A stretch of 64,000 bases of DNA, from positions 134,297-198,296 of the forward strand of contig CAXXFJ010000002.1 in assembly GCA_963677415.2 (NCBI GenBank). Direction: 5' to 3'. The notes beneath the pieces are model-generated. The model saw only the letters and a list, made by a program, of their open reading frames with translations, was not told where the DNA came from and made no database searches. The translations under genes were made by a program, and so were the position numbers. This document shows, one piece after another, positions 1 to 9,802 of the stretch. The DNA is from JAQUTK01 sp963677415 (GTDB taxonomy: Bacteria; Bacteroidota; Bacteroidia; Bacteroidales; JAQUTK01). The stretch's first letter is position 1, and each line of letters opens with the position of its first letter.

Positions 1-90
1 AAATACAAGTCACCCACAGGAGGAAGCTATTATCAAAGTACGCGCGTATTTGTCACAGATGCCCACAAGGTATTTCCGGTCGTAAAGTAA
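1..90 (+). CDS. 3' end of an unidentified gene (partial)
   Basis: Frame 1 is open from the window edge to a TAA at 88-90 and would encode about 29 C-terminal residues, ending ...VFPVVK. The composition (GGSYYQ, VFVTDAHK) reads like an ordinary protein end rather than random translation, but the piece is too short to assign a family. It lies on the same strand as the B12 operon and is separated from it by a promoter-like sequence and the riboswitch, so it probably belongs to a different transcript. Confidence 0.4.
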   Translation, partial: KYKSPTGGSYYQSTRVFVTDAHKVFPVVK

Positions 91-148
91 ATCTCTGACA
101 ATGCATAAAAGCCGATAAGCTCAATGCTTCAAATATTCTAATTTTTCC

Positions 149-179
149 TTGCTTTATATTCTCTAAACACATACCTTTG
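149..179 (+). promoter_or_regulatory. Bacteroidetes-type promoter of the B12 operon
   Basis: TTG at 149-151 and TACCTTTG at 172-179 match the Bacteroidetes sigma-ABfr pattern (TTG / TAnnTTTG) with 20 bases between them. Transcription would begin near 186, exactly where the riboswitch fold starts. The match is by eye only. Confidence 0.55.
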
Positions 180-187
180 CCCCGCAT

Positions 188-375
188 TGGTTTCCTTCAT
201 TCGTCCGAATGAAGGAATTAAAAGGGAATCAGGTGAAAATCCTGAACAGTCCCGCTGCTGTAAGCTTCATATCAATGTTCCGGCAAAACATTCGCCACTG
301 GTTCTTTCAGAGAACTCGGGAAGGCTGTCCGGAACAGAAGCAAGTCAGAAGACCTGCCGTGCATAATTATCTAAA
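188..375 (+). promoter_or_regulatory. Cobalamin riboswitch (aptamer)
   Basis: The leader carries the conserved cobalamin-aptamer blocks in order: a perfect 12-bp hairpin at 192-217, the P3/J3-4 block around 222-262 (gggaatcaggtgaaaatcc, then cagtcccgctgctgtaa), GCCACTG near 294-300, and the B12 box near 341-358 ending agacctgcc. This is the class that binds adenosyl- or methyl/aquo-cobalamin and shuts off uptake genes. The gene directly downstream is a BtuB-type receptor, which agrees. Exact ends would need a covariance-model fit. Confidence 0.93.
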
Positions 376-449
376 GCTTTCGAGGAATGAGCTTGAGACT
401 TGAACTATGCGCGTGTCTGCGTGATTCTTCCGTTTCAATTCCAAAGAAG

Positions 450-479
450 CTTTATTTGAATGTTTAATTTCAAATAAAG
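450..479 (+). promoter_or_regulatory. Perfect hairpin at the btuB start; likely riboswitch expression platform
   Basis: Arms 450-460 and 469-479 are perfect 11-bp complements around an 8-base loop, and the hairpin ends five bases before the ATG at 485. It has no U-tract, so it is unlikely to be an intrinsic terminator. Its 3' arm covers the A-rich stretch where the ribosome would load, which suggests ligand-dependent masking of translation start. The switching mechanism is inferred. Confidence 0.6.
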
Positions 480-484
480 TGGTC

Positions 485-2543
485 ATGCTTTTATTTTTAC
501 CCAAGTTATGCAGAGCTCTTGCTTTGCTGATGCTTCTTTTGCTGATCTTTCCTTTGCACATTGCTGGACAGGAATCAGAGATATGGAAAGACAGCACCGG
601 AATCTATCACATTCCTGTCGTCTCAGTGACAGAATCGTATGCCACCAGAGAAGTCACAGCTTCCATTCCTTTGCAGGAGATGACGCTGAAAAAGATTCAA
701 TCACTGAATGCTCTTCAACTGTCTGACGCGGTGAAACATTTCGCCGGAATAACCGTCAAGGATTATGGCGGTATTGGAGGTTTGAAGACTGTTTCTATCC
801 GTAGTCTGGGTGCTAACCACACCGCTGTCGGATACGATGGGATAACACTCAGCGACTGCCAGACCGGACAAATAGATATCAGTCGTTTTTCGTTGGATAA
901 TGTAGATCGTCTCTCTCTCAGTATCGGACAAAATGATGATATCTTTCGTCCCGCGCGTTTCTTTGCTTCCGCTGGCGTGCTGGACATACGTACACTGACT
1001 CCTGTATTCGAAGAAAAAGAAAGTCTGAAGGGCAAAGTAACTCTGAAAGGCGGATCATTCGGACTCTGTAACCCATCCGTCCGTATCGAACAAAAAATCA
1101 ATAATACGTGGTGTGCTTCGTTAAATGGAGAATGGATGTCTGCCAACGGCCGATATCCATATGATCTTCACTACGGAGGCAGTAAGGATAGTGTCTCACA
1201 GGAGAAAAGACGGAACTCAGATGTATGGAGCTTGAGGGCTGAAGGAGAACTCTTCGGCAACTTCTCTGCTATGGAACAATGGCGAACAAAAATCTATTTT
1301 TACCAGTCATACCGGGAACTGCCTAATGCGACCACTTTCTATAATGATCAGTACGAATCAAACCTGAAAGACCGGGTTCTCTTTGTGCAAAGTCAATATA
1401 AAAAGGAACTAGGTGCAAAATGGGTCATTCATAGCGCAGTTAAATATAACTGGAGTTATCAACGTTACCACGATGAAGCTTCGCTGGCAACTCCTGAATT
1501 AGGGGTAAATACAAACTCTTATACACAAGAAGAGTATTACCTGACAGGATCGTTGCTTTGGCGCGCATTTGATCACCTCTCATTTTCTTTAAATACCGAT
1601 GGCGCGGTAAATACCCTGGATGCGACAGGAATGTATCAGTTTGCTTATCCAACCCGCTACTCATGGTTGACTGCATTGGCCTCTAAGTATGAAAGCAACC
1701 GGCTGACCGCAACCGCTTCACTTCTTGGAACACTTATCAACGAGGATACCAAAGTGGGCGAATGTGCGGGCAATCACCGCAAACTATCTCCTTTTGTGAG
1801 TCTTTCGTATAAACCCTTCAACGAGGAGTTCTATCTCCGTGCCTTCTACAAAGATATATTCCGATTACCAAGCTTCAACGACTTATATTATAGCCGTGTG
1901 GGGAATCCGGATCTGAAACCTGAAAATGCTTCTCAAATGAATCTGGGAGTTACCTGGTCGCATGTCTTTGGTCCTACCCTTTCTTTGGTTAGTGTCACTG
2001 TGGATGGCTATCACAACCGGGTGTCCGATAAGATCGTGGCTATTCCGACAAAGAATATTTTCATCTGGACGATGATGAATCTGGGCACAGTGGAGATTAA
2101 AGGAGTAGATCTCACACTAACAACAGAGCTATACTTTTCAGAGAAGGCCAGACTCACACTTTCAGGAAACTACACCTATCAACGGGCGCTGGATATGACC
2201 GGTATAGAGGGAGAATCAGGAAAGGTTTATAAACATCAGATTGCCCTATACGCCACGTGTGGCAGCTTCCGGACAGGCAGCATTGGAGACTCCATGGGTT
2301 AATCTGTCGTATGCGGTTGTCTATTCCGGAGCGCGCTACGTATTAGGTCAAAACATCCGTGAAAACAGGTTATCGGGTTATGCAGACCATAGTCTTTCTG
2401 CAAATCGAACATTCATCTTTGGTAAGAAGCGAGTGACTTTTCTTGTGGAGATGCTTAATATGCTTGATAAAAACTATGCTATTGTAAAGTACTTTCCAAT
2501 GCCTGGAAGGTCTTTTCGAGGCACAATCAAACTTGAACGATGA
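485..2543 (+). pseudogene. btuB: TonB-dependent vitamin B12 receptor BtuB, frame broken by one base
   Basis: This outer-membrane TonB-dependent receptor would import corrinoids. The first part has a hydrophobic signal segment, a plug domain (about residues 50-165, with KDYGGIGGLKTVSIRSLG and VDRLSLSIGQ) and barrel strands including the FNDLYYSRVGNPDLKPE turn common to BtuB/FhuA-like barrels. The first frame stops at 2302. The remaining barrel, ending KLER, lies in the +1 frame from about 2241 to 2543. Removing one base near 2243 (att-g-ccc) restores a continuous receptor of about 685 residues. The in-frame GTG at 479 sits inside the hairpin arm, so ATG 485 is preferred. The stop overlaps the start of the next gene by four bases. 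The break may be a sequencing error, since the flanking coding sequence is otherwise well kept. Confidence 0.85.
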
Positions 2544-3643
2544 AAAACAAAGCTGTCATATTTCTCTTTCTAAGTCTGATAATCATTACGGGATGTGATG
2601 ATCTGCATGATAAAGAGATCGTGAACAATGCGACTACTTCGCAGGAGACTGCCGGATTGTATGTCTTGAGTGAGGGATTGTTCAATATGAATAACAGTAC
2701 ACTCGCCTATTATGATTTTATAACGCAAAAACTAGAGACTGATTATTTCTTGCTAAAGAATCAACGGGGACTTGGGGATACGGCGAATGATATCAAATTA
2801 TATGGTTCCAAACTGTATATTGTGGTGAATGTGTCCAGTCAGATAGAGGTGCTGGATGTCAACACCGGAGAATGCATCAAACGCATTCCCATGTTCACAG
2901 AGGATAATATAGCACGGCAACCCCGCTATGTTGCTTTTTATAAAGACAAGGCGTATGTTTGTTCCTTTGACGGAACGGTCGCAAAAATAGATACAGCATC
3001 ACTGGAACTCGAAAGTTTTACCAAAGTGGGACGCCATCCTGATGGTCTGTGTGTGCAGAATGGGAAACTGTATGTATCCAATTCGGGTGGGCTCGACTAT
3101 CCAAACTATGACAACACGGTGTCTGTGGTAGATCTTACTTCTTTTGAAGAAATCAAAAAGATACAGGTGCGCATCAATCCATATAAAATCCATGCCGATG
3201 CCTATGGTGATGTCTATGTCGTATCACGCGGTAACTACGGAACAATCAAATATTGCTTGCAGCGGATTGATAGCTGGACAGATGAGCTGGTGCAGACTTT
3301 TGATGATTTGGAAGTACTCAATTTTGCCATAGAAGGAGACAATGCCTATCTCTACAGTTATGATTTTTACAAGGCTACAGCTTGGATCAAAGTGTTTAAC
3401 GTCCGCACCGAGCGTGTGGAACGGGAGAATTTTATAACAGACAGTACTACGATTGATACTCCATATGGCATAGATGTAAATCCTGTGAATGGAGATGTCT
3501 ATATCACCAATGCCTACAGTTTTACCGTATGGGGCGACCTACTTTGTTTTACAAAAGAAGGAAAACTGAGGTTCACACTGAGCAATATCGGACTCAATCC
3601 GAATGGAACGGTATTCATTCAGAAGAAAAGTTCAACAGAATAA
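2540..3643 (+). CDS. btuG: BtuG-like surface beta-propeller lipoprotein (corrinoid binding)
   Basis: The N-terminus (MKNKAVIFLFLS...IITGC) is a lipoprotein signal with the acceptor Cys at residue 19, followed by acidic residues typical of surface export in Bacteroidetes. The rest is a YncE/DUF5074-type seven-bladed propeller: GLYVLSEG, NNSTLAYYD, LDVNTGECIKRI, VSVVDLTSFEEI and NPVNGDVYITNA recur as blade strands. In Bacteroides, BtuG lipoproteins cap BtuB and bind B12 with very high affinity. Family, gene order and riboswitch all support that role here. It overlaps btuB by four bases (ATGA), indicating translational coupling. B12 binding itself is inferred from homology and context. Confidence 0.87.
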   Translation: MKNKAVIFLFLSLIIITGCDDLHDKEIVNNATTSQETAGLYVLSEGLFNMNNSTLAYYDFITQKLETDYFLLKNQRGLGDTANDIKLYGSKLYIVVNVSSQIEVLDVNTGECIKRIPMFTEDNIARQPRYVAFYKDKAYVCSFDGTVAKIDTASLELESFTKVGRHPDGLCVQNGKLYVSNSGGLDYPNYDNTVSVVDLTSFEEIKKIQVRINPYKIHADAYGDVYVVSRGNYGTIKYCLQRIDSWTDELVQTFDDLEVLNFAIEGDNAYLYSYDFYKATAWIKVFNVRTERVERENFITDSTTIDTPYGIDVNPVNGDVYITNAYSFTVWGDLLCFTKEGKLRFTLSNIGLNPNGTVFIQKKSSTE

Positions 3644-3661
3644 TAATCAAAGAATAGGAAC

Positions 3662-4816
3662 ATGAAAAAGAAAACTCTCACAATTGCATGTATTTGTACA
3701 TTCATCCTGACGGCACGAAGTGAAGTCTCTCCCTATATCACGCGTGTACTGGAGTATAAGCCGGCGCCCGGTCAGTTTGTAAACACAACGACCACAGCTT
3801 ACAAAACAGGTTACAGCGCCGAACAAGTCCGTGCGTATGCGGAAACACTCCTCACCCAACGACCCAAAAGCGGATTACTTTCCCTGGGAAGTTTTGGTGG
3901 TTATATTGTTGTTGGATTTGATCATACGATAGCGAATGTAGAAGGAGAATACGACTTCAAGGTATATGGTAATGCTTTTTATAGCGCACAACAGGTCAAG
4001 CAGACCAACAGACCTGGCGGCAGTTGCGAACCGGGCATCGTAATGGTCTCACGCGACAAAAACAACAACGGCAAAGCGGATGATGAATGGTATGAACTGG
4101 CAGGCAGTGAATATACCGGCACAAATACAATTCACAACTATACGATCACCTATCACCGTCCGGATATTACTAGTTCGGATGTGCCTTGGAGTGATAATCA
4201 AGGTGCCAAAGGATCAGTGCACCGTAACATCTATCACCAACAAGCATCCTATTATCCCCTCTGGATTGCAGAAGATACCTTCTCTTTTACAGGTTCCCGG
4301 CTGCCCCCTTCTGCTGTCAACGAAGGAACGGATGAAAGTCCTTATTGGGTGCTCTATTCTTTTCCTTGGGGATATGCCGATAACCATCCTAACACAGAAG
4401 AAAAAAGCAACTTTAAAATAGAATGGGCGATTGACCAGAAAGGGAATCCGGTCATACTCCCGGGCATTGATTTTATCAAGATCTATACCGGACAAGTACA
4501 GGAAGCTGGCTGGTTGGGAGAAACTTCCACTGAAATCTGCGATGTGGAAGACTTACATCCTGATCGGACCGTGTTTTCGCAACAAGAAGAAAGCATTGGG
4601 ATTTACGTAGGAAATCTTTTCGAAGATTATCTGCAAGTGACAACTGATGAATCGTTTGACATAATTCTTTACAATGCTCTTGGGAAGATTGTACTAAACG
4701 AAAGTATTGGTTCCGGATCGCATATGATTTCAACGACTCGACTTTCAAAAGGAGTTTATATACTTCAGATATTCAAAGCCGGACAATCAGTGAAAACAGT
4801 CAAGTTAATCAAATAA
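3662..4816 (+). CDS. T9SS-tailed surface protein of the B12 operon
   Basis: This 384-residue protein has a short N-terminal hydrophobic signal (MKKKTLTIACICTFILTA). Its central domain (about residues 20-300) contains SLGSFGGYIVVGFDHTI, DFKVYGNAF, EPGIVMVSRDKNNNGKADDEWYELAGSEY and FDIKIYTGQV-like strands, of a kind found in secreted proteins beside BtuB/BtuG genes in Bacteroidetes. The last 70 residues (GNLFEDYLQV, IILYNALGKIV, GVYILQIF...KLIK) form a type A sorting tail, so export through the type IX system to the cell surface is expected. It follows btuG by 18 bases. Its role is probably corrinoid capture or receptor assembly, inferred from the operon only. Confidence 0.75.
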   Translation: MKKKTLTIACICTFILTARSEVSPYITRVLEYKPAPGQFVNTTTTAYKTGYSAEQVRAYAETLLTQRPKSGLLSLGSFGGYIVVGFDHTIANVEGEYDFKVYGNAFYSAQQVKQTNRPGGSCEPGIVMVSRDKNNNGKADDEWYELAGSEYTGTNTIHNYTITYHRPDITSSDVPWSDNQGAKGSVHRNIYHQQASYYPLWIAEDTFSFTGSRLPPSAVNEGTDESPYWVLYSFPWGYADNHPNTEEKSNFKIEWAIDQKGNPVILPGIDFIKIYTGQVQEAGWLGETSTEICDVEDLHPDRTVFSQQEESIGIYVGNLFEDYLQVTTDESFDIILYNALGKIVLNESIGSGSHMISTTRLSKGVYILQIFKAGQSVKTVKLIK

Positions 4817-4844
4817 AATCAATTATTAATCAAAAAACAAGAAG

Positions 4845-7800
4845 ATGAAAAAAATCTGTTCCTTGGTACTTTTGTTTCTGATGACTCTCGCAGGCTTTGC
4901 TCAAACTTATAACGAGCAACCTACGACAGTACAGGGACGACCGTACGATTTTAGTAAAATGCCACAACTGACTCAAACAGCACAAAGATCTGTGGCTAAA
5001 TCAATCGCCGTTGGTGAAGGTTTCACTATGGATGATATTGAATGCTGGATTGGCGAGGGTAGTAACCGCGCCGCTTTTGTGGTCCAATGGAATGACTCTC
5101 GTGAAACTCACACAATGGTATGGGGATATCGCTGGGATGGAGTTGCAACCGGGATTGATATGATTGCGGCAATCGCGGCAAGTGATCCCCGTTTTTATTG
5201 TTTGTCCGAATCAGGTACTGCCTATGGCTCTACGGTGGCCGGAATGGGCTACGATACGGATAACAGTGGAGACATCACCTTGATTGATCCCAATGGAAGC
5301 AATCATATGGTCGGAGAAAATGGACTGTGCGCAGTATCGGGTTATGGATACGATGGATGGCAGTCGGGCGACACTGAAGACTTCTGGCAATCAGGGTGGT
5401 ATAATGGATATTGGTCATACTGGCTAAAAGAAGGTGATGGAGAGTGGTCCTATAGTGGTGTTGGTGCCAGTGGACGTGTTCTGAAAGATGGATGTTGGGA
5501 CGGATGGAACTATATGGACAACTTCGTACAAAGTGACTGGAAATCGTTTGCCGCGGCTCCTACCGCCGCAACAAACTACACAACAGGTACGCTTTTCCTG
5601 AATGAAGACTGGTTTGGACATAATAATAGTACGATGAATTTTCTGACAAAGAAAGGTGAATGGAACTACCGTGTTTTTCAAGCAGAGAATGAGAATGCCG
5701 AACTTGGCACAACGTCACAATATGCGACTTCTTATGGCGACAACATATATATTCTTTCCAAACAACCTGCCATCGGTGAAGTGGAAGCCGGCGGACGATT
5801 AATTATCGCGAATGCGAAGACATTAAAAGCCGTCGCTTCTTTTGATGAAATCGGAGGAGGAGACGGTCGGTCATTTGTCGGTGTTACTCCGGAAAAAGGA
5901 TATGTTGGTGCTTCAAACGGAATCTATACATTTGACATCAAGAACATGAAAGTTGGTGAACAGATTGAAGGTAGCAGCGGAGGTTCGCAGTACAGTGGTC
6001 AGATCGGATTGATGCTCCAGAGTGGGAAATATGTATTCGCGGTCTCTCAGAAAGAGGGAATTTATATCATTGACGTGGCTACAGATAAGTTGATCAAGAC
6101 AATCAATGGAAAAGTGAGCAGCATAGCTCAGAGTGCGGATGGAACCATATGGGGTGCAGCCGGAACACAGTTAATAAAGATTGATCCGACGACTCTTTCC
6201 ACAGAGTTAGTTCAGATTCCTACTTATGCAAAAATAGGCAGCAGTTGGAGTGCATGGAACGCGGGGTCATTTATCGCGGATCCAAAGGAGAATGTACTCT
6301 ATTGGGTGGGTGCCGCAAAAAGTGACTGGGCAGCTTCCAACACGCTTTACCGATATGAGATTGGAAATAAGTTTTCATTGGAATATCCGTTCTTCACCTT
6401 GCCGGGCGATAAAGAAGAGAAAATTCAGAAGTTTTACGGTGCCGGAGTCCGCTTGGATTCCCGTAACGGAGAGTTAGTGCTCACTTCCATCGATGATGGC
6501 TGGGGAAGTTCTTCTCTGAAAAACTACATGCATTTTGTCGACAAGACAACGGGCGATCTTGTCCGCACTATTTCTCCTGAAGATCATTATTGGTTTCCAG
6601 CGATGCCAGTCATCCCGGATGCATCACCCGCTGTTGTCTCCGGACTGGAGAGTTCATATACTTTCAATGTGAACGACGTGCCTCAAACGATCGATCTTAC
6701 CGGACAAATAACGGATAAGGATAATCTGAATTGCAATATCAATGCATCTATTATTTCGGCCAGCAATGAAGATCTTGTTTCTGTAACGCTAACAGACAAC
6801 ATACTGGTGATCAAACCACAAGCCGATCAAAGTGGAAATGCTTCTTTTAAACTGCGTCTGATCTCGAATGGACGGATAACAGATAAAGAAGTAATGGTAA
6901 CCGTGAATAGGGATTTGGAAGGAATCACTCTTTCAAAACAGTCATTAGCGATGAAAGGAGGTGCAACTGATACCCTGCATGTTGAATATACACCAACAAA
7001 TACGACCTATCAGGATGTAATCTGGAGTTATTCCAATTATAGCGTAGCTACTGTAAGTAATGGGATAGTTACGGCAAAAAACGAAGGAACAGGATATATC
7101 TATGTAAAGTCCGCAGACGGCACTTTTAAAGATACCTGTGAGATAACTGTACGAAAAGAGCCTTTGACAGGCATTCAGCTGCTAAACGATACCATATTCA
7201 TGAACGTTGGAGAGAAAGACACACTCAATATTGATTTCTTCCCGGCCGATGCCAGTGTAAAGACTATAAAGTCAATGACGGCAGAGAACAGCAGTTTACT
7301 TACTACAGCTACCTACAACAAGACAATTACCGGAAAAGCAGAAGGGACGACACGTCTGTTTGTTACTGCCACAGAGGGTGGATTGGCAGATACATGTGTG
7401 GTAGTGGTTTCATTTGTACACGCGGAAAAGATGACACTCAGTGAAGATGCGCTAGAATTGACCGCACCTGCTTCGAAGACGCTTTCTGTTTCCTATTCGC
7501 CAACCAACGTTAGTAATTCAAGCGTAACCTGGAGCTCTTCTGATGCGACGATAACTTCCGTTTCCAGCAATGGTTCTGTTAAAGCCCTGAAAGAAGGAGT
7601 GACTACAATCTATGCGGTTGATAAGGATGATCCGAATTTGATTGACTCGTGTGTGGTGACTGCTTCCTTTATTCCTGCTACGGGGATAACCCTCAACGCC
7701 ACGGATACTATCGTAAGTAAATCAAAAAGAATTTATTTAAGTGCGACAGTAGCTCCGGCTGAAGCAAGTAATACAAAAGTTCTGTGGAGCACTTCAGATG

Positions 7801-9170
7801 AAAGTATTGCAACAGTAACAACAAGCGGAAGAGTGCAAGGGATAGCAAACGGCACTGCTATCATCACTGCAACCACCGAGGACGGTACTTTTGTGACAAG
7901 TTGTAACATAACTGTCGCGGATATCCCTGTTACAGGCGTTGCCTTCGTCTCAGACACAATGAGTGTCAAAGTCGGAAAATCTGTTTTCTTAGGAAAGAAC
8001 ATTCTTCCTTCGATTGCAACTATTACTTCTGTTAGCTATAGCTCCGACAATGTCGCAGTAGCAACAATCAGCACTTCCGGTTATGTCAAAGGAATCACAA
8101 CAGGAAACACTGTTGTACGTCTTACCACTACCGATGGTGGATTCAGTGATTCATGCGTGGTGAAAGTGATAGATGCCGTAAGTAGTCTTGCGATCAAAAA
8201 TGAAACAACCCAGCTGATTGTAGGCGACGAACTAACTGTCACAGCAATCACATTCCCGGAAAGTGCAATTGACGACGTAACCTGGCTTTCGCTTGATAAG
8301 AGATTGGGAAGCATTGACAAAGATGGAAAGATTATGGCACTGAAACCCGGTAACTGTGGATTTGTTGCTACTTCAACAGATAATACGAATGCGACAGATA
8401 CTTGTTGGATAACCATCAGTAATCAAAAGTCAGAATCAATCGCATTTAACGTGACTGATGTATCTGTACTGGTCAATGATACTCTTCAATTGAATGCGTC
8501 AGTACTTCCGTCAAACACGACGAATAACCGCATATTCTGGAAATCTTCAGACTTTTCGTTGGCGACAGTCAGCAGTCGTGGATTTGTAAAAGCGATTAAT
8601 CCTGGTAAAGTATATATTATCGCAATGGCTCAGGACGGCGGCGCGGTCGATTCTTGTGTGATTACCATTATCAAACATGTCACAGGAATCACGCTCGACA
8701 AAAAAACGCTGGAGTTGAAGATTAATGAGCCGTATGTACTCACTGCCGATATCGATCCGTCAGATGCATCTGACAAAACAATCACTTGGATTTCATCTGA
8801 TCCATCTATGGTAACAGTGAATGATCGTGGATTTGGATGGGCAAAGACTCCGGGCACAGCATGGATCAAAGCCATCAGCAAAGATGGAAGTTTTGCGGAC
8901 TCCTGCCAAATAACAGTCATAGATCCGCTGACTACAATTGATCCGAACGAAGCTGTAGTATGGGATGCCTATACCATTCATCAAGAATTGACAGTTAAGG
9001 GTCTCAATGGCTACAGGATTCAGATGACAACGCTTTCCGGTACAACGGTGCTACAAGAAGAAGTATCCGGCGAGGAAGTACGCTATTATTTGGATGATCC
9101 AAAAGGTATCTATATCCTAAGTGGATCAAATGGAACTAATTTTGTGAGTCGGAAGATACTCTTTGAATAA
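4845..9170 (+). CDS. Giant B12-operon surface protein: BtuG-like propeller plus eight Big_2 domains
   Basis: This is a 1441-residue secreted protein. After a signal peptide (cleavage near GFAQ) comes a Trp/Tyr/Gly-rich domain (about 35-235) with FTMDDIECWIGEGSNRAAF and WGYRWDG, a domain I associate with B12-locus surface proteins. Residues about 243-590 resemble the BtuG propeller (GTLFLNEDWFGHNNST, LIIANAKTLK, IYIIDVATDKLIKTI). Residues about 690-1361 hold eight bacterial Ig-like Big_2 repeats, each ending in a D-x-C-x-I-T-V type strand. The last 80 residues are a type A T9SS sorting tail ending KILFE. It is the last gene of the riboswitch operon, followed by a terminator. A stalk-mounted corrinoid binder is the inferred role. 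Alternatively it is an adhesin co-regulated with B12 uptake. Confidence 0.8.
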   Translation: MKKICSLVLLFLMTLAGFAQTYNEQPTTVQGRPYDFSKMPQLTQTAQRSVAKSIAVGEGFTMDDIECWIGEGSNRAAFVVQWNDSRETHTMVWGYRWDGVATGIDMIAAIAASDPRFYCLSESGTAYGSTVAGMGYDTDNSGDITLIDPNGSNHMVGENGLCAVSGYGYDGWQSGDTEDFWQSGWYNGYWSYWLKEGDGEWSYSGVGASGRVLKDGCWDGWNYMDNFVQSDWKSFAAAPTAATNYTTGTLFLNEDWFGHNNSTMNFLTKKGEWNYRVFQAENENAELGTTSQYATSYGDNIYILSKQPAIGEVEAGGRLIIANAKTLKAVASFDEIGGGDGRSFVGVTPEKGYVGASNGIYTFDIKNMKVGEQIEGSSGGSQYSGQIGLMLQSGKYVFAVSQKEGIYIIDVATDKLIKTINGKVSSIAQSADGTIWGAAGTQLIKIDPTTLSTELVQIPTYAKIGSSWSAWNAGSFIADPKENVLYWVGAAKSDWAASNTLYRYEIGNKFSLEYPFFTLPGDKEEKIQKFYGAGVRLDSRNGELVLTSIDDGWGSSSLKNYMHFVDKTTGDLVRTISPEDHYWFPAMPVIPDASPAVVSGLESSYTFNVNDVPQTIDLTGQITDKDNLNCNINASIISASNEDLVSVTLTDNILVIKPQADQSGNASFKLRLISNGRITDKEVMVTVNRDLEGITLSKQSLAMKGGATDTLHVEYTPTNTTYQDVIWSYSNYSVATVSNGIVTAKNEGTGYIYVKSADGTFKDTCEITVRKEPLTGIQLLNDTIFMNVGEKDTLNIDFFPADASVKTIKSMTAENSSLLTTATYNKTITGKAEGTTRLFVTATEGGLADTCVVVVSFVHAEKMTLSEDALELTAPASKTLSVSYSPTNVSNSSVTWSSSDATITSVSSNGSVKALKEGVTTIYAVDKDDPNLIDSCVVTASFIPATGITLNATDTIVSKSKRIYLSATVAPAEASNTKVLWSTSDESIATVTTSGRVQGIANGTAIITATTEDGTFVTSCNITVADIPVTGVAFVSDTMSVKVGKSVFLGKNILPSIATITSVSYSSDNVAVATISTSGYVKGITTGNTVVRLTTTDGGFSDSCVVKVIDAVSSLAIKNETTQLIVGDELTVTAITFPESAIDDVTWLSLDKRLGSIDKDGKIMALKPGNCGFVATSTDNTNATDTCWITISNQKSESIAFNVTDVSVLVNDTLQLNASVLPSNTTNNRIFWKSSDFSLATVSSRGFVKAINPGKVYIIAMAQDGGAVDSCVITIIKHVTGITLDKKTLELKINEPYVLTADIDPSDASDKTITWISSDPSMVTVNDRGFGWAKTPGTAWIKAISKDGSFADSCQITVIDPLTTIDPNEAVVWDAYTIHQELTVKGLNGYRIQMTTLSGTTVLQEEVSGEEVRYYLDDPKGIYILSGSNGTNFVSRKILFE

Positions 9171-9215
9171 ATTGTAGAAGAACTAAATTTGCCAAATTTA
9201 GAATTTGAAAGTAGT

Positions 9216-9248
9216 AGGCCGCTTCTGCGTGAGCAGAGGCGGCCTTTT
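9216..9248 (+). terminator. Rho-independent terminator of the B12 operon
   Basis: A 13-bp GC-rich stem (aggccgcttctgc / gcagaggcggcct, one G-T pair) with a GTGA loop is followed by a T-run, 45 bases after the stop codon at 9170. Confidence 0.9.
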
Positions 9249-9587
9249 ACATAATCATTTAGTAGGATTATCAATTTATTATTATCCTATTCAGAATACT
9301 AGATGATACAATAACAGTAATCCAAACGTCCTTGTATTTCTTCCGTTTCACCTTCATGAAACGGAGCACGGATGCCTATGCGTGGATTCATGCATACGGA
9401 CGAACGGATTGAAACGAACCGTATATCTTTTCAGAGTCTTCCCATAGTTTTTCCAAAGATATCAAGACTATTTTCAAAGTCTTCCCTTCCTTTTTGTGCA
9501 CTCTTCCTATTGTTCCTTGTAGCACTCAGAATTGATTTTGGAGCCCACTTCCAGAGCCCAAAAGGAACTTGCAAACAGGATTAGAGA
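9249..9587. other. Intergenic stretch without a supported gene
   Basis: I find no convincing gene. The short open frame at 9372-9584 has no homology-like features or start context. There is a small 8-bp stem (ccgtttca / tgaaacgg) near 9347-9368. A 9-bp stem (aacaggatt / aatcctgtt, 9574-9598) with a following T-run straddles the edge of the left inverted repeat and could end plus-strand transcription. Confidence 0.5.
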
Positions 9588-9747
9588 GAAATCCTGTTGT
9601 TTTTTCGAATTTCGATTTAGGAATGAGTAAAAAAGTAGCATTTATCTCCACCCCTCAACCCCAATGTGCCATTCTAACGCTTGTAGAGCACCTCATTTAC
9701 CAAAAAACGACATTAATCACCAATATTTGCTTCCCGTTTTATTTGCT
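9588..9747 (+). repeat. Left arm of a 160-bp inverted repeat around the VapE-like gene
   Basis: This segment is the reverse complement of 12060-12219 with 154 of 160 positions matching and no gaps, aligned by eye. Both arms begin gaaatcctgttg on the outside and end ttttatttgct on the inside. An open frame crosses each arm, but all six differences would change the amino acid, so the repeat is probably not conserved as protein. Confidence 0.92.
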
Positions 9748-9802
9748 ACCCCCCCCTTTTCGATCCCTTTTGCATTCCTTTTCTGGAAAAACAGCAAATA
9801 TA

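Noticed and set aside
209..403. Open frame of 64 residues in the B12 leader
   Set aside because: It lies wholly inside the riboswitch, whose conserved aptamer blocks explain the sequence. The translation shows no protein-like features.
9574..9598. Stem with T-run at the left repeat edge as a true terminator
   Set aside because: The stem is AT-rich, there is no upstream plus-strand gene left to end (the B12 operon already has a strong terminator), and the right arm has no equivalent. Noted only in the intergenic entry.
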